A stretch of 49,518 nt of DNA from Bremia lactucae (GCF_004359215.1 NW_027152191.1:167322-216839); one strand, 5' to 3'. Positions 19,992-29,953 are shown, numbered from the stretch's first letter. Notes: generated from the letters alone by a model not told the origin. Program-made: numbers and translations.

Positions 19992-21290
19992 TCAGTAGGG
20001 TGCTCCACACCTACTGACCCCCACCGTTTTTTTCTTACGATCGCCTCGCCGTTGCGGTTTTGCAACAGCGCTGAATCCGCTTCCTCCGCTGCTCCTAGCG
20101 GGAGGTCGATTGTTTTGCTCAGTGTTTCTAGGCACTGGGCGTGGGGCAGGCGTTGCTGCCCGTCTTTGACAACGATTACATTTTTGCAATATTGTTGTGA
20201 CTAGAGGAGCGAGGTTTCACGCTCTCTACATACAAGAGGTCCATAGGTTCTGGACCTTCGTTTTCGTGTCGTCTCGGAGGACGATAAGCTACAAAGTGAA
20301 CGAAAGTCTGTTTAAGACTGGGGTCCTCCTGCTCCACTACATATACGCTTAATCTAGTCGTTACTTTAAGTCGAAATACTTGAGGGCACTTTTCAGGATG
20401 ATTCTCGGCGACAAATGCCTCCAAATCATCCTGAGAAGTACCCTTGTATGACTTAAGCTCGCCAACGTAACCCACTGGGTGGGTGCGGGGCTTACACAGT
20501 AGCTTTAGCCTCAGAGCAAGTCAGAGGAAGACTTTTAAATTCAGAGAGTCGCTTAGTACTATAAAACTAATGGATTTAATCCAGGATTTGAACTCCTGTA
20601 TGATGAAAGCGGTTCTTCCTTGGCAGAGGAAAGTTCTTCGGTCACTAAGCGAAACGATCGACTTTTCGCCAAGAATAGGGGAGGACGCGGGTTTGACGCT
20701 GTTGCAAATTCGCGCTTGTCGAACTGGTACATTAACATGTTCATGATCAATTTTGTTGAATTTGCCGTCAGGACCGTCTGCAAGACCTTTAAAGAGCACA
20801 TTTACCTGTGTTTGTTCATCAATTGGATGACTCACGAAATAACTGACCAGGTATCGTGTTTGCTGCGCACAAGCGTGAAGGTCACGCTTGCCCATTTTTA
20901 AATCCAGGAGCTCGGCTCGAGCCCTGATTTTGGTCGCCTACAACTGCCTTAAAGTTAAAGATTTCTATCTTTAAGCTTTCGTATCGACGTGGAAGCGTCG
21001 GCCCGCTAGCAGCATGTAAATGATGCTGTATTAACAATTCCAACTGCTAAGCACCCTGCTCTCCTGACACCTCCGTGTGTTGAAAGTTTTGCTGGTGAAG
21101 CAAGGCTACTTCTTCTTGGGCTCCGTCGAGTTCATGTTGTATGAACTCGGCTATGGCCGCATGTTGTTCGTCTGTGTTCAGAGTGAGCAGCATGGTGCCG
21201 ATAGCTGCTGGCCCGCCTACGATCGAACTCATGCGCTTGATCGCTTTCCATTCAAGGTCACTCAAGTGAGAAAACCTTTCACGCATTGCG
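19992..21290 (-). pseudogene. gag: Element B Gag
   Basis: Starts at 21286 with MRERFSHLSDLEWKAIKRMS, about 110 bp inside the LTR end, and is open to 21047. After frame changes: ESLKIEIFNF (about 20960), GKRDLHACAQQTRYLVSYF and VNVLFKGLADGPDGKF (20895-20700, the retrotransposon Gag core), then PEPMDLLYVESVKPRS and QKCNRCQRRA (start of a CxxC knuckle with its second half degenerate). Non-functional. Confidence 0.7.
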
Positions 21291-21397
21291 TGATAGCCTT
21301 CTTGAGGGGCTTAAATACTCCCTCCTTCTTCATCCAACATGCCGATGTTGGATGGAACGTGCGTAGGCCGATGAACGGACTACGAAGGGCTGCCAGG

Positions 21398-21877
21398 TGT
21401 AACAGGGCACCCTTTTCTATTACTGATAACAGTACTAGTCAACCTACACTGATTACAATGAAGGTGGGACATGACGTGCAGAGGAAGACTCCAGATAGCT
21501 AAGAAGTCTTAAGTAAAAAAGGTAAATTCTAAGGTCTAAAATAGAGAAGAAGTAAAACTGTATTAATATATTAAGTTCCTACGTAACGATCATATATCGA
21601 TTACTGACTTTATTATACTTATAATCAACTATGTATGGCGCCTACGTGCGCACCGCACAATCGTGTCTTGTGACGATTGGCGGGGTTGATTTAGACTTAA
21701 ATCAACCAATCGTGCTAATGTCTTATTGCATCAATATATCAAATTTGGTAATATTGGAAATATTCAAATCAAAATTAATAAAGATAATAATTTTGTACTT
21801 CCTTATTTATTTCCTCTCATAGAAATAATATTTATCATTATTCTTATAGGAAATAATACTTCTGTAACCCCGTTACA
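21398..21877 (-). repeat. Family C-type 5' LTR of element B
   Basis: On the minus strand it starts TGTAACGGGGTTACAG at 21877 and ends GGGTGCCCTGTTACA at 21398. It is followed after two bases by TGGCAGCCCTTCG, a likely primer-binding site. Its start lies 87 bp from the ATG of the SFT2 gene, with transcription pointing away from it. Confidence 0.8.
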
Positions 21878-21964
21878 GTTGGCGAAGAGCATTTCATTTC
21901 AAAATTCTGAAATTGATCTTGTTAGCAATATCCCTTTATTAAGTAGTCATTTAGAACACCAGAA

Positions 21965-22834
21965 ATGGATCAGATCATATCCGTAATTAGCGACGCTGGT
22001 GACAAAGTCGCTGGCGCGGCGAACGATGCAAGCAAAACATTTTCAAATGTTGTAAGTGACAACAAGACGACGACTAAGTCAGGTGCCTCTTCGTCGTCGG
22101 AGTCGGACACGCTTACCAGTACATGTCCAAGTCTATCAAAGAAGCAGCGCATGATTGGTTTCGTGTCGTGTTTCGTACTCGGATTTCTTGTGACCTTCGG
22201 GGTACTATTTATGAGCTTGTGTCAATGAAGCCGCGAATACAGTCTAATATGCTTTTGGCAATCTACTGCATCGTATTTGCTCCTGCCAGTCAACGTTCGC
22301 CCTGATCGTGGGTGCGGATAATGGCACTAAATTTGGCATCACCTACAGCTTTGGCACTATCATTTCGCTTTGCGGGTACGAGGAACATTTAAGTTGTTTT
22401 TGATGTGCTCTTTGTATTGCGAGTATTGAATGAGCTGCAATAAATGTCGATTCATCCAGGTCTGGATTTCTTGTGGGTCCAAGGCAGCAAGTGAAGCTCA
22501 TGTTTAAACCAATTCGATGCGTTGCAGCCTTCATCTATCTCACAATGATAGTGGTGGTACTAACACTTTCTATTGCAGTAGGTTTGCTAGAAGGCTATTA
22601 TTGCCGATATTTTTTTATGTCAGCTATTGCTCTCACAGACGCCACAACTCGGTTTGGTGGTTCTTCTCTTTGTTTTCATTCAGTGTGGGGCGGCGATCTG
22701 GTTTGCAACTGTCAGATTTTATAGTTATAAAAAAATTGCTGACTCGTCACATTCGATGCAGGTACTCGGCGAGTTACATTCCTTACGGACGTAAAAGTAT
22801 CACTACGATTGCTCAGAAAATTTGCGGCAAATGA
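21965..22834 (+). CDS. SFT2: SFT2-family vesicle transport protein (five exons)
   Basis: Joining 21965-22201, 22290-22375, 22460-22577, 22639-22700 and 22762-22834 gives 576 bp, 191 residues and a stop, with all four introns (88, 84, 61, 61 bp) GT-AG. The soluble N-terminus (about 60 residues, Ser/Thr-rich) is followed by four hydrophobic segments. Family landmarks are in order: LSKKQRMIGFVSCFVLGF, KFGITYSFG, GFLVGPRQQVKLMFKPIR, and after the last splice YSASYIPYGRK, the SFT2 C-terminal signature. SFT2/GOT1-type proteins act in fusion of endosome-derived vesicles with the late Golgi. The ATG is 88 bp downstream of a retrotransposon LTR start. This is the only convincing host gene in the window and every junction keeps frame. 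Confidence 0.93.
22202..22289 (+). other. SFT2 intron 1
   Basis: 88-bp intron, gtacta...gccag. Chosen because it joins GFLVTFG to the STFALIVG frame and gives the family spacing to KFGITYSFG; reading through would end 27 bases later at TGA. Confidence 0.82.
22376..22459 (+). other. SFT2 intron 2
   Basis: 84-bp intron, gtacga...atccag, splitting a Gly codon and giving IISLCGSGFLVGPRQQ. Confidence 0.85.
22578..22638 (+). other. SFT2 introns 3 (and 4 at 22701-22761)
   Basis: Intron 3 is gtaggt...cacag, 61 bp, phase 0. Intron 4 (22701-22761) is gtttgc...tgcag, also 61 bp, and splits the Trp codon of AIWYSASYIPYG. Both restore conserved SFT2 residues. Confidence 0.85.
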
Positions 22835-23454
22835 GCAATGAGGAAGGAGTGTTCTAGTATGGCGTAGGACGCAACTTCATTCCGCTTATAGTGTTCTGGA
22901 TCTATGACATCGCCGACATCTTAATTTATAGAAAAATATTTACGACTCCAAAAAAACATTATTATTATTTGCCTCTCGAATTAATTCTGATAAACCTTGG
23001 CAAGCATTACCCTACTTTTGATACACAGGCTACTTGCTTGACCCGAGCAATTTTGTAATCCTACTAATAAGCAGTAATTAGTAGCGACAGCGCACGACAC
23101 ATATTTTCAACGCTACTTCAAGGGGCGGGGTTAAAGGCTTCTTACATAGAGTTCGAGTTCAATTAATAATAGTTGTAAATGCTAAATATAGGGAACGGGT
23201 ATAGCCACACACCCTGGACTTAAAATTGGGAGCCCTCGTAAAGACTTTTACGTCATTTATTTGTCGAATATCAAGATGATACTTGAACAAGAAATTACGT
23301 ACAAAAGTCGACAAGCACTGAAATTCATGTACAAAAATAAGGCCACTGAGATTTGCCAAACGTCAACACAATTTTTGATGTGCCCATGAGCTGTCGGACC
23401 CACTACTCTACTCTCATCAATACATAAGAACATAAAAAGGTAAGTACCGGTTTC
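22835..23454. other. Region downstream of SFT2, no assigned gene
   Basis: No retrotransposon domain was recognised. A plus-strand stretch from about 22857 to 23057 is free of stops without a Met start (GVGRNFIPLIVFWIYDIAD..., hydrophobic then Tyr/Leu-rich) and could be an exon of a neighbouring host gene or chance. 23159-23359 is open on the minus strand (66 codons, starting MANLSGLIFVHEF), also unassigned. Confidence 0.35.
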
Positions 23455-23523
23455 TGTAACGGGGCACCATTCGCTAGTCTGCTTGAGTACTAGCCAACGT
23501 GCACTGATAATAGTGAAGGTGGC
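23455..23523 (-). repeat. Family C LTR, left piece of split copy
   Basis: tgtaacggggcacc followed by sequence matching the end of the family C LTR (ctagtact..gccaacgtgcactgataatagtgaaggtgg). It is cut at 23524 by the family A LTR; the other part resumes at 34107. Confidence 0.7.
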
Positions 23524-24028
23524 TGTAGGCGGGCACGTCGTAATGCGGCCACACTCTACTTAGGCACACACCCTAGCACAGCGAGGAAGCAATTAGACAA
23601 GCTTTTCTTGCGTGCAGTGAGGTAGTTGTGGTGGGCACATTAGCGACCTCATCCAACGCACTAAGTACTGTAGGTAAGTGTCGTCACGGGAGCGCACTTA
23701 CTGAGAAGAAAGTAGGTTTCAGACTGTTATATATTTTATAGCATTAAATATAACAACCTATTTTTACCAATCAAAATGTCATTTCTTTAGATAACACTTA
23801 ATATGTATTACGAGCGTATCTTTCTCGATACCTCGCGTAACGGATGACGCTTGGCGTCATCCCTCCTAATGTAAATGCACCGATGTCCATCACACACACA
23901 AGGGTTGGTCACAAATGTGAACCACACCCGAAAGCTGGGTCTAATTACTTCATTAAAGCAATTGGCCATCTCCTTGAGCACATCAAGTGTACTTATTGGG
24001 GACTATGTTACATTAGGGCAACTTTAGC
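23524..24028 (-). repeat. Family A LTR, outer tandem copy
   Basis: Begins tgtaggcgggcacgtcgtaatgcgg (the LTR end on the minus strand) and runs to aactttagc, lacking the last bases (ccgttaca) before the next LTR copy starts. It contains one TGACGC-type palindrome (near 23844). Confidence 0.85.
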
Positions 24029-24581
24029 TGTAGGCGGGCACGTCGTAATGCGGCCACGCTCTACTTAGCACACACCCTAGCACAGCGAGGAAGCGGTTTG
24101 CACCTGCTTCTCTTGCGTGCAGTGAGGTAGTTGTGGTGGGCGCGCAAGCGACCTCACCCAACACACTAAGAACTCTGGTGAAGTGACGTCACGGGAGCGG
24201 TAATCCGTCTCCTCGTGCGCACTTACCAAGTAGGTAGTAAATTTCAGACTGATTTATATTTAATAGAATTAAATACAAATACCTATTTTTACCAATTAAA
24301 ATGATATCTCTATAGATATCATTTAATATGTATTGCGAGCGTATCTTTATAGATACCTCGCGTAACTGATGACGCTAGCCGTCATCATGGATGACGCTGG
24401 GCGTCATCCCTCCTAATGTGAATGCACCCATGTGCATCACATCCACAAGGGTTGGTCACAAATGTGCACCACACCCGAGTGTTGGGTCTAATTACTATTA
24501 TTTAGTAATTGACCGTCCCCTTAAGTACCAAATGTACTTAATGGGGACTGTGTAACATTAGGGCAACTCTAGCCCGTTACA
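24029..24581 (-). repeat. Family A 3' LTR
   Basis: Complete minus-orientation LTR ending (its 5' end) in agcccgttaca at 24581, followed by a 13-bp near-duplicate of that terminus, ttagcccattaca. It contains two adjacent TGACG...CGTCA palindromes (24368-24412) and a TGACGTCA site (about 24184). It is the 3' LTR of the element whose 5' LTR is at 33574-34106. Confidence 0.87.
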
Positions 24582-24725
24582 TTAGCCCATTACACCATCT
24601 CCTCTTAAAGAACAAACTTACATTTTAAATTCGTCAAAGAGGAGCGAGGAACTTTGGGCAGCAAAACGCGCCGCTAGTTCTCTCAATCACTCTAGCGACC
24701 TGTGTTTCCATACACGGCGCCAAAG

Positions 24726-25145
24726 ATGCCACCTAAAAGGGGCAATGTTGGTGGGTCGTCTGCGAATACGCCCACTCAACCTCGCACTAAGCGAACGCGC
24801 CGCGTTAATTCGCCGGCCGCGTCTAATGCCTTAGTCGGAACGCCGACAGCCACTGCTGCTGTCGCGTTAACAGGGCTAAATGATTTATTCCACTTTAACA
24901 GTGAGGATGTTGGTCCATCGCTCATTGTCGACTACAATGAGTCGACACCGTTGCCGTCACCTCATAGTAGTGATGCGGACAACGAGCTCATGAGGAAGGA
25001 TCATGGCGCATTATTGCCCATCCAAACTTCTCTCATGGCTCACAACATGGAGACAGCAACATTTATGAATGCTGTCTCATCGTCTGCGCTGGATAGCGCA
25101 GCGACAAGTAATGAGAGCGCTGCGCTTAAGGCGCAGCAGCTTCTC
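24726..25145 (+). CDS. Opposite-strand ORF of family A, N-terminal part
   Basis: Starts MPPKRGNVGGSSANTPTQP, chosen over the upstream in-frame Met at 24702, although either may be used. Residues 1-60 are basic and Ser/Thr/Pro/Ala-rich with RTKRTRRV, resembling a nuclear localisation signal. An acidic part with DYNESTPLPSPHSSDADNE follows, then a helical, Ala-rich end (SSALDSAATSNESAALKAQQ). Orientation is opposite to the element's gag-pol. The frame is intact up to about 25145, where the inverted block begins and pol GPY/F sequence replaces it. The C-terminal half lies flipped at 25924-26408. No known domain. Confidence 0.6.
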
Positions 25146-25927
25146 CGACTCTACCTAAGAATGCAATCTCTTTGCTACTTGGAGGTACTACGAAGTTGTT
25201 GCCGCGTTTCATTGGGCCCTTTACGGTGGTGGGGACTTAAATTATAGGCTCACCCTTCCCCGTAAAATGAAGACGCACCCCGTATTTTACGTGGGTCGAT
25301 CGAAATGGTATGTATACTCAAATGAGGTCACATACCCACATCCGTCTTAGGAGACCGATGGTGACGCCGACTGTAAGTCGAGCGTCGTTCGGGTGAGGGA
25401 GACGGAAAAAGCGAGAGACTATCAGCCGATCGACTTCTCCCACCACGTACAAGACTCGGAGAGCGAGGGACATCACGCGAGTAACGCGGATCCCTCAGCA
25501 TTATCCTTTAAAGAGGTCCAAGCGAGCCTTCAGGCGTTTAAAACCCCGATGAGCCTTCGCTCGGACATTAACGAGGTCCGAGGTCAGTCGTAAGACTGGA
25601 CCCTTGAGATCCGCAATGCATCGTTTAGCAGCGCTTAACGCTTGTGACTGACAGGACGAAGGTAAGGTAGCCGCGAGTAGGTGGGCGAGATCGCCACTCC
25701 TATCGGGCGCCGGCTGCACTGACGATGCGAGTGAAATGTTGAAAGTTTGCTAGCCCACCGCTCCGTGATGCAAAGGTATGGTAGTCCTCGTCCAATGGAA
25801 AGGTTGCCCGAACAATTTTGACTCTTGGGAAACGATCGATACCCTACGTATTGATGTGCCAGGCTTGGTGGCTGCCTATGAAAAGGAGAACCAGCTGAGG
25901 CTTCTTCGCTATTCTCAAATGGACTAG
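25145..25927 (+). pseudogene. Family A GPY/F module, linker and chromodomain (inverted)
   Basis: TLPKNAISLLLGGTTKLLPR and RFIGPFTVVG (GPY/F), MKTHPVFYVGRSKWYVYS, an acidic linker (25393-25593), then near 25750-25925 a chromodomain: VLVQWKGCPNNFDSWETI and DVPGLVAAYEKENQLR, stop at 25925-25927. Better conserved than the element A copy, with one frameshift before VLVQW. Confidence 0.75.
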
Positions 25928-26408
25928 CAGAAGCAGCATTGTGAGAAGAAACAGGGGTACAGTACCGCCCATGATTTTTTTACACGCAAGCGAGCGAAAT
26001 TAATTCGTTGCGACCGCTGTTTCATCGCATCGGAATCCGGATGAATGCGGCGCAAGAATTCCACCTCGTATTGCTCGGGTGTTTCATTTGAGCGGAACAC
26101 GACCGGGATCGGTAAAATACGCTTAAGCGATTTTTCCTGAGCTTTCCATGATCTAGAGACGCCAAAATTATGTGCGTCTAGAAGAGCGCGCTCTAGGAGC
26201 GACGCTCTTGGCCCGTTTAAACGAGGCCATTTAGATAAATGGGGCATCAATGATATGCCTCCCGTCACATAGCCACGTTCAAAACGACTGGCTTGTGACA
26301 CCGACTGAGCACGTTCACGTGTCGTCGGCGGAGCTTTAGGCTCCGATCCTCTATGTCCGAACCATTATGGATTATTGTCTGAGCATAAGGCTTTGTAATG
26401 ATACCCAA
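25924..26408 (-). pseudogene. Opposite-strand ORF of family A, C-terminal part (inverted)
   Basis: Minus-strand frame open for 125 codons (25924-26301), with further matching sequence to about 26408. Landmarks: QTIIHNGSDIE, QASRFERGYVTGGI, RASLLERALLDAHNFG, WKAQEKSLKRILPIPVVFRS, NETPEQYEVEFLRRIHPDSD, INFARLRV. The same landmarks occur in 11915-12466. Compared with that copy, a one-base deletion after LRV changes the end; the alternative frame gives IMGGTVPLFLL, a hydrophobic tail also seen in the other copy. Function unknown. Confidence 0.6.
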
Positions 26409-27185
26409 AGCAGTACTAAATATTACTTTTTTACCCACTTTAAAGCGTTCGTTATGTTTGCGACCATTTCGGTCCGCATATTCTTTTTGCTTATCCTATG
26501 GGCTTGCCACTGCGTCACGGACTTTTCGTGTGATGGCTAATCGCTCATCCACAAAGCGTTGAGCCTCGTTCACGTTCTTAGTATCAAACTCGCCTATGAT
26601 ACCGCCAAAAAGTCGGTCATAAAGCGTAGTTTTATTGACCACTGCTAAATTGGCAGGGTCACTAGGGCAAGTTTCTGTCGTTGAGATGAAACCCTCGCGG
26701 GTCATTGTCATATTGACGAAATTATGCCCCTCTTCCGCACCGAGTACAGTGAGGGGATCTCCCCACGAAGCCTCGGGCTGCGTGCAAACGAGACTGGCGT
26801 CCGAGAATGGGCGCAGTCCATTAATATAAAACGGTGTCTCATCCGTACTGGCGTGGACACTGTAATGTATAGCATACTTCATAAACGGCAATTGCTTGCT
26901 CCACTCTTTAAGAGTTGCTATAGTGCGTAAGGCATCCGCCACGATCCGATTGGCACGTTCAGTTTGGCCATCGGTCTGGGGATGATCTGCGGTCGACAGG
27001 TGGAGCTTGCTACTTAGCAGCTCGAACACATGTCGCCAGTTCGCCACCGTTCGTAAGAGCGAATATTGTTGGCCACCCATCGATATAGGTGAGGCCACTA
27101 AAATCCTTTCGACACTTTCTAAGAATGTCTTTTCACGGTCCATATTCCCACTCGATGGCGCATCGTGGAGCTCTTGAAGGATCAT
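26409..27185 (-). pseudogene. Family A integrase with core deletion
   Basis: An intact 229-codon frame (27185-26496), MILQELHDAPSSGNMDREK ... NWRHVFELLSSKLHLSTADH, PQTDGQTERANRIVADALR, to AITRKVRDAV. The stretch between the N-terminal part and WRHVFELL, which carries the first two catalytic Asp residues in complete relatives, is deleted in frame (SLLRTVANWRH). It therefore looks clean but cannot be a working DDE integrase. Confidence 0.8.
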
Positions 27186-27775
27186 CAGCTTGAGATCTGA
27201 GGCACATAGATTCTCAAGGGATCACAAGGTGACAGCTGATGCCATAATAGGCCATCGCTGTAGCTAAAGTGATTTAGCTTAGCTTTCAGGTGCGACGGAA
27301 GGGAAACTTTTCGTTCACCAAAGTGATCCAACAGCAGGGGACAATGGTTGTCCTGACTGTAGCTCTCTCGTATATCCAAGGCTAACGAACTTCTTACGTG
27401 GTATGCCTTCATGACTGCCAACGTTAATGGCTGAAATTGTGATTTAGCACTAGACACACTTTCTTGGTGTCTTACCTTGAAGTCAGGTCTGCGCGATAAA
27501 GCGTCAGTCAAGACATTCGACTTATCCGGCTTGTATTCTACTTTAAAATTAAATCGGAGAGGAATGTAAGCCATCCTGCCATTCTAGGCGAGAGGTACGG
27601 TGAGTTTATCGTTGTCCGCAGTGATGCGTGATCCGTATAAACCACAAATGGTTCGGTGCCCAAAAGGTGCAATCGAAAACTAATAAGAGCATACTTTATT
27701 AAAAGTTGCTCGTTGTCATGCACAGGGTGATTTAGTTCCGCGTCTTTTTATAGCCGGGACTGATAAGAGATGACA
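27186..27775 (-). pseudogene. Family A RNase H C-terminus / pre-integrase
   Basis: Minus strand: NEQLLIKYALISFRLHLLG and EPFVVYTDHASLRTTINS (27538-27723), FNFKVEYKPDKSNVLTDALS (27185-27574), then the conserved YSQDNHCPLLLDHFGERK linker and DPLRIYVPQ. These are RNase H and the segment leading to integrase. A frame change near 27560 separates the two ORFs. Confidence 0.82.
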
Positions 27776-28039
27776 CGGTCAACGCCGTCGTCATCCTTCT
27801 GTATGAGCGCGCTGCCGATTGCAACATTACTTGCATCGCAGACGGTGCTAAAGGGGTTATCCGCGTCTGGCAATGCCAAGACCGGTGCCTCTACAAGAGA
27901 TTGCTTCACTGATGCGAACGCATTATCATGTTTTTTTCAATTAACCCCATTCTGCGTCCTTTTTAAAGAAGTCAGACAATGGTTTAGTTTGCTTAGCATA
28001 ATTCTCGCTATATTTATGCAAGTAATTAGCGAGCCCTAG

Positions 28040-28990
28040 GAATTGGCGCAAATCCTTCACATGCCGTGGGATTGGCCATTCATTTACTGATTTTACCTTG
28101 TCTGGGTCTGCTCGTACACCATGTGTACCAACGATGCAGCTCAGGACAGGTATCTCAGGGACCCCTATGACGCACTTTTAAAAGTTGACGTACAATTGGG
28201 CGTCCTTTAAAGTCTGCAACACAGCGTCTAAATGACGCTTGTGTGACTCTATTGCGCTCAGCTTGTCCTTGGCCCTACTATGCACGAATAGATCGTCAAA
28301 GTAATGAGGCGCGTAGGCACCGTGCTGACGCATCACGTGAGCCACCACTCGGTTGAATGACGCTGGTGCTTCTTTTAACCCTTAAGACATCACAAGCAAC
28401 TCCCAAAGCATACCGCTCGGGGAGCTTACTGCCGTTTTTGGCTAGATGGACTCTATTATGAGAACCTGATAGTAGCCATTCTTGAAATCCAACGCGCAAA
28501 AGATAGTTGACTTTCCGATGGAGTTCAATAAAATATATTTCCTTGGGATTAAAATTTGCGCCAGCACGGTCGCCGTGTTCGTGTCAGCTTATTGTAAGCA
28601 TAAATCACGCGCAATTTACCTGTGGCTTTACGCACACAAAAGGTCGGGCTGCAGTGAGGCGGTTTGCTCTCACGCACATGACCCTCGTTGGCTCGCTTGT
28701 CGAAAATCTCATCGATATAATCGACTTGTTCTTTTGGCAACGGCCATTGCCTGGCCACACAATACTTGGTGCCAGGTTCGAGGTCTATTTCGTGCCCGAT
28801 GCCTCTATCCGCTGGTAGGTGGCCCGACACTTCTGGGAACACACCACGATGGTTCCTTAGAACCGCAAAGAATGGACTGTATCTTAAGGCATCCCAGCCT
28901 TGAGCAGCGAATCATTTATTTTTGTCCGTTTCTAGGACGCTCTCGTTCAGTGTGGACGACGAGCAAAAGTCCACCAAATTCTCTTCTGGA
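28040..28990 (-). pseudogene. Family A reverse transcriptase, copy 1
   Basis: Minus strand: GIGHEIDLEPGTKYCVARQW and PLPKEQVDYIDEIFDKR (28549-28842), SPTFCVRKATGKLRVIYAYN, then FKNGYYQVLI, SSPSGMLWEWLVMS, EAPASFNRVVAHVMRQHG, HYFDDLFVHSRA (catalytic box near 28275-28310), IPVLSCIVGTHGVRADPDKV. Stops and frameshifts between blocks. Confidence 0.82.
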
Positions 28991-29695
28991 ACTGACCTTC
29001 TTATTATTCGGCAAGGAAGAGATCCCACGACATCTCCGGGAGATTTACCAACTCCTTGGCAGATTAAAGACTTGGTGGAGCACCTCCACTGAGGAAGCCT
29101 CCGCAATTTCATCTTTGACGGCCTCTAACACCTCGTTTGAAGGCCCATCCTCTTCATTAGAAACTGATACAAAGGTCACTCGTTTAGACGTGCGTTTGAT
29201 CGTCCTAATCTGTCGGTACTCGTTCTTCGAGTCACCACGACCTTTTATCTGGGAAGCGGGTGCCGTTGCACTCCTGTCTAACGCACCCTATCAATCGCGC
29301 CGGGCGCTAGGTACTGTGCCGGTTCATGCGTCGCTTGACTTCCCGTCAGCTCGTCGTGTACTGCTACAGGCTCCCAGCTCTGTGCAAGACTACATAACTA
29401 CTTGTCATTTCCCTTTTCAATACCTCAGTCTCCACGAGCTGGGTAGGAATTAGTGACGTTTGACATCCCATCAACGCAACTTCAACTGTGTTCGAAACGA
29501 CATCAGTTGCATACGCCTCTCGCAGAAGCACATCCTTTCCGGTGTCCTGCGTAGAGTTTGCAACTGTGTGTGTACGCCAGTCTATCCATAATTGGTGTTT
29601 TTGCCAACCCTGGCATGCTCATACGGTCTCTCCATACCTAGTACTGAGAACTTTTCTTTACAAGAGAAGTCACTAAAGCTGAAGGCGAGTTTTAC

Positions 29696-29953
29696 CTAAA
29701 CTCCCTCAGACTTAACGATCGCGCCGTTTGCTAAACGAACGTTTTCCTCTTCTCGCTTGCCATCCTGGCAAAGCGACTCAAACATCGCTGGTCTCTTTCT
29801 TACAGCCGCGAGTTTCACAAAAAATTTTGATGCACCCGAATCCACTAGGAGGGTCATCACCTGGTCATAGCCTCTTACTTGGGCGCTATTGACCAGCAGG
29901 ATTGAGGTCCAAAATTTCGAGACCTCAGGGACTATGCTACCCATTTGTTCCAC
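29696..29953 (-). CDS. Family A aspartic protease, copy 1
   Basis: An 85-codon open frame starting MEQMGSIVPEVSKFW, with the active site VMTLLVDSGASKFFVKLAAV intact and ENVRLANGAIVKSEGV downstream (flap region). Identical to 32083-32340. The protease matures Gag-Pol. The frame ends at a stop shortly after, so it is part of a broken polyprotein. Confidence 0.8.
   Translation of the reverse strand: MEQMGSIVPEVSKFWTSILLVNSAQVRGYDQVMTLLVDSGASKFFVKLAAVRKRPAMFESLCQDGKREEENVRLANGAIVKSEGV

Larger units (their letters stand above)
17290..21877 (-). mobile_element. Ty3/gypsy element B (family C LTR), minus, 3' truncated
   Basis: From high to low coordinate: 5' LTR (21398-21877), PBS-like TGGCAGCCC, Gag, knuckle, protease, linker, RT and RNase H. 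It breaks off at about 17290 where copia Gag begins; integrase, chromodomain and 3' LTR are missing. Stops and frameshifts are frequent. Its LTR groups it with the plus element ending at 16025. Confidence 0.83.
25145..26408. mobile_element. Inverted block inside A' (GPY/F, chromodomain, ORF C-terminus)
   Basis: Within the minus-oriented element this block has pol on the plus strand. At the right edge the minus-strand integrase ends in KVGKKVIFSTA; at the left edge plus-strand pol starts TLPKNAISLLLGGTTKLLP. The two are adjacent in the element A copy (11110-11160), so the block is a simple inversion of about 1.26 kb. Confidence 0.8.

Noticed and set aside
23190..23260. tRNA-like stretch
   Set aside because: No consistent cloverleaf and no T-arm GTTCRANNC box.
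23159..23359. Resemblance to the end of ribosomal protein S11 (mitochondrial insertion)
   Set aside because: Only a loose pattern (DIRQINDVK...NFKSR); the diagnostic His-Asn-Gly and Lys-Arg end are absent.
24702..25247. Secreted effector (RxLR or Crinkler type)
   Set aside because: No signal peptide, no RxLR-EER or LFLAK motif; position next to the LTR and the flipped partner fit an element ORF better. No other ORF in the window showed these motifs either.
25924..25927. Shared palindromic stop (CTAG) for chromodomain and opposite-strand ORF in A'
   Set aside because: The antisense stop depends on a one-base deletion specific to A'; element A reads on in the other frame.
28482..29453. Two identical 323-codon plus-strand ORFs (28482-29453 and 30869-31840)
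   Set aside because: They lie exactly antisense to the protease-RT region of A'. Their identity follows from the 2,387-bp duplication, and the translation shows no family resemblance. Treated as shadows, unlike the opposite-strand ORFs that lie outside pol.
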